7,601 nucleotides of DNA, taken from an uncultured Pseudomonadota bacterium. GTDB taxonomy: Bacteria; Pseudomonadota; Alphaproteobacteria; RUG11792. The position numbers and the translations under genes are program-made. The notes below the pieces were generated by a model, which did not search any database, was not told where the DNA came from, and saw nothing but the letters and a program-made list of their open reading frames with translations. Of the stretch, positions 5,704-7,601 are shown piece by piece; position 1 is the stretch's first letter; every line of letters starts with the position of its first letter. The stretch spans positions 1 through 7,601 of the forward strand of contig CACYDS010000079.1 of assembly GCA_902773285.1 (NCBI GenBank), in the 5' to 3' direction.

Positions 5704-7443
5704 TTATTTTTCACTATTTTTAGAGCTGATAAAACCTAATTTCAGCGCCTTAAACCTATTCCAAGTTACGTCATCAAATGATGCTTCACACTCGCTTTTT
5801 GCCACTTTCAAATCATTTGCCACACGTTTTCTCGCTATTCCAAGGTCAAAAACATCCTTCCAAAGTTCAATCACATCACTGTCTTGCATTTCATTGCAAC
5901 TAACAAACTCACTCGCAAGCTGCTTGCTTCTTAGGACTACGTCACCTGCACCACCAAAATCCTGCGAATCTAGATTTTCTAATATACGATGTCTCAAATG
6001 CTCGAAATCCTTATCCGAAAACTCAACGCTAGCCAATTCTTCCACAACAAAAGGGATAACAGACGGACGTGATATCAGGATATACAACAACACAGCTTCC
6101 CGCAATAGCATTTTTTCTTTTTTGTCAACTTGTACTGATAAGGATTTCCTATAAGCATTTAAATGCGAACTGGGTTTATTTCCCTTACCAAACAGAGCGA
6201 CGATACGCTCTCTTATCTCTTGTTTATACAGCGCTTTAATATCAGCATTTTGAATCTCATCTATATGAGAAAAAATTTCTCTTTTCCACTTCGCTATATT
6301 CTCTGGTGTTTTATTAGGCATTTCTACAAAATTTTGGGCAAAGCGTTCCCAAAGAAAATCAATTAAGTTTTTGGACTTGGAAAGTAACTTCTCCATTTCT
6401 GTCTTCGGATGGCTTTTCAAAAATGAATCTGGATCGTCATCCTCAGGAATTTTGCAAAACTTCAGACTTTTGCCGGGTTGTAGATATGACAATGCCAAGA
6501 TGGCTATCTTTAGCATGGCATTATATCCAGCAAAATCTCCATCCAGACAAACTATAGGTTCGTCCGAATATGTCCAAAGTTTTGCTAGATGTTGGGATGA
6601 AAAGGCGGTTCCCATCGAAGCAACTGCCGTATTAAATCCATATTTACTCATTATAACGACGTCCATATATCCTTCGACGAGAATAAATGGCATAACTTTT
6701 GATATGCATTTAACTGCCGAGCTATAACCATACAAAGTTTCACGTTTTTGAAAGATTGTAGTCTCTGGAGAATTAATATACTTGGGCATAGCGTCTTTTC
6801 TGATCCCCCTTCCGCCAAAGGCTATTGGTTTCCCATTTTTATTAAAAACAGGGAACATTATCCTATCTCGGAAACGACAAATCAATTCCCCATCCTTTTC
6901 AATAAAAACGCCAGAATTTAAAATGTCGTCATGTGAAAATTTCGCTTCTTTCAAATAATTAAGTAGACTGTTATCTCTCGGGGCGTATCCAATAGAAAAT
7001 TTATTAATGATTTCCTGCACAAGCCCCCGTTTCTTACAATACTCCATGGCGTCATTGCTCATTGCCAAGTTATCTTTAAAAAATTCCACAATTTTCAGTA
7101 GAATGCTTTGTTGCTTGTATATGCAATTATCGCTATATTGCATCTTTTCAGGAATTTTTATCCCGGAAATCTCTGACAAAATCTCTACAGCCTGCATGAA
7201 CTGAATGCCATTTTTTCTTATTAGATATTCGATAATGTCTCCGGATGCACCACAACCAAAACAGTAAAAAGTACCTTTATCATCATTTACAAAAAAAGAA
7301 CCAGTTTTTTCATTATGAAAAGGACAATGACCAACGAATTCTCTCCCCTTTTTCTGAAGAGTAACATCTCGCCTGACTATCTGGGATAGATTGACTCGTT
7401 CCTTCATCAAGCTCAAAACTGTGTTTAACTCAGAATATGCCAT
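5704..7443 (-). CDS. dnaG: DNA primase DnaG
   Basis: Primase synthesises the RNA primers for lagging-strand replication, acting with the DnaB helicase at the fork. The protein has 579 residues, close to the family norm. The N-terminal CHC2 zinc-binding domain holds Cys40, His43, Cys61 and Cys64 (HCPFH, then YCFGCGASGD). The catalytic core follows with the basic FGGRGI motif (209-214) and KYINSPET (221-228). The TOPRIM metal site is intact: Glu257 in ILVEGYMDVV, and Asp301 and Asp303 in CLDGDFAG. The later acidic motif reads PEDDDPDSF (333-341), with Asp where many homologues have Gly. The C-terminal 130 residues (LLREAVLLYILISRP onward) fit the helical DnaB-binding domain. The ATG at 7443 gives the usual spacing to the KERV/IVRRDV helix. 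No Shine-Dalgarno is visible before it (GATTGGCTT), which is unusual compared with the two genes behind it. It is the first gene of the dnaG-rpoD operon. Confidence 0.98.
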   Translation of the reverse strand: MAYSELNTVLSLMKERVNLSQIVRRDVTLQKKGREFVGHCPFHNEKTGSFFVNDDKGTFYCFGCGASGDIIEYLIRKNGIQFMQAVEILSEISGIKIPEKMQYSDNCIYKQQSILLKIVEFFKDNLAMSNDAMEYCKKRGLVQEIINKFSIGYAPRDNSLLNYLKEAKFSHDDILNSGVFIEKDGELICRFRDRIMFPVFNKNGKPIAFGGRGIRKDAMPKYINSPETTIFQKRETLYGYSSAVKCISKVMPFILVEGYMDVVIMSKYGFNTAVASMGTAFSSQHLAKLWTYSDEPIVCLDGDFAGYNAMLKIAILALSYLQPGKSLKFCKIPEDDDPDSFLKSHPKTEMEKLLSKSKNLIDFLWERFAQNFVEMPNKTPENIAKWKREIFSHIDEIQNADIKALYKQEIRERIVALFGKGNKPSSHLNAYRKSLSVQVDKKEKMLLREAVLLYILISRPSVIPFVVEELASVEFSDKDFEHLRHRILENLDSQDFGGAGDVVLRSKQLASEFVSCNEMQDSDVIELWKDVFDLGIARKRVANDLKVAKSECEASFDDVTWNRFKALKLGFISSKNSEK

Positions 7444-7460
7444 AAGCCAATCATTTATCT

Positions 7461-7589
7461 ATGTTGTTAGCAAGTTATCAGAATAAATATGAAAAAACAA
7501 GTCAAGGCGCATTTGATAAAGATGGTTCAGAGAAGCTTAAAGAAATGATAAACAATATAAAAGAAGTTCCTGCGAATGGGATTTTTTAA
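7461..7589 (+). CDS. Doubtful 42-codon ORF upstream of and divergent from dnaG
   Basis: An ATG at 7461 opens a 42-residue frame ending in TAA at 7587-7589. The product is hydrophilic with one likely helix (GSEKLKEMINNIKEV), contains no cysteine, and resembles no family I know. The frame is open from 7446, after a stop at 7443-7445. There is no Shine-Dalgarno, and the start lies only 17 bases from the dnaG start on the other strand, inside the region expected to hold the dnaG promoter. It may be a chance ORF, a gene remnant, or a real small protein. The protein-like amino-acid composition is the only support. Confidence 0.2.
   Translation: MLLASYQNKYEKTSQGAFDKDGSEKLKEMINNIKEVPANGIF
7477..7505 (-). 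promoter_or_regulatory. Possible promoter of the dnaG-rpoD operon
   Basis: On the minus strand, TTGACT (complement of 7500-7505, five of six to the -35 consensus) is followed after 17 bases by TCTGAT (complement of 7477-7482, four of six to the -10 consensus). The -10 lacks the important A at position 2. Transcription would start near 7470, giving a leader of about 27 nt. Position and the -35 match are reasonable, but the -10 is poor. The true promoter could use another hexamer or lie beyond the window. Confidence 0.25.
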
Positions 7590-7601
7590 ATCAAAATCTC
7601 A

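Noticed and set aside
1..7601. Mobile elements, CRISPR arrays, defence genes
   Set aside because: No transposase, integrase, spaced direct repeats, target-site duplications or defence-type domains were seen on either strand.

Overview
The window looks like ordinary chromosome from an AT-rich alphaproteobacterium. RpoD carries a region 4 and C-terminus of the alphaproteobacterial type (ending LKHPSRSRKLRNFLD), and it sits directly behind dnaG, as is common in that class. Low GC, Lys/Asn/Ile-rich proteins and a shortened envelope gene suggest a host-associated lineage such as Rickettsiales or Holosporales. That placement is inference from composition and has not been tested by phylogeny.

Layout: positions 1-176 hold no convincing protein gene. 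They contain a GC-rich, strongly foldable stretch: a possible -10 box, a predicted three-way junction, and a very strong hairpin followed by a short T-rich tract. I read this as an unassigned small RNA gene or a structured leader. Positions 245-2703 form a tight plus-strand operon of three genes. These encode a secreted Lys-rich coiled-coil protein of unknown function, a CNNM/CBS/CorC-type membrane protein (metal-ion efflux family), and a small alpha/beta-hydrolase esterase whose start overlaps the preceding stop codon. A 177-bp convergent intergenic region follows.

Positions 7443-2881 form a minus-strand operon read in the order dnaG (primase), rpoD (primary sigma factor), then a third gene. 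The third gene encodes only the membrane-anchored N-terminal half of a WbpM/PglF/CapD-type nucleotide-sugar dehydratase and lacks the catalytic domain. Gaps are 18 and 15 nt, and each downstream gene has a good Shine-Dalgarno, so co-transcription is likely. The last 158 bases carry the presumed dnaG promoter region and a weak 42-codon plus-strand ORF.

How the genes relate: dnaG and rpoD couple replication initiation and housekeeping transcription. The third gene has no functional link to them and appears to be a passenger. The plus-strand operon looks like envelope physiology (periplasmic protein, inner-membrane transporter, cytosolic esterase), but a joint role is not shown by sequence. I found no mobile element, CRISPR array, tRNA, rRNA or obvious new defence system. 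The items most worth a second look are the 5' structured RNA, the decapitated sugar dehydratase, and the unknown secreted coiled-coil protein.
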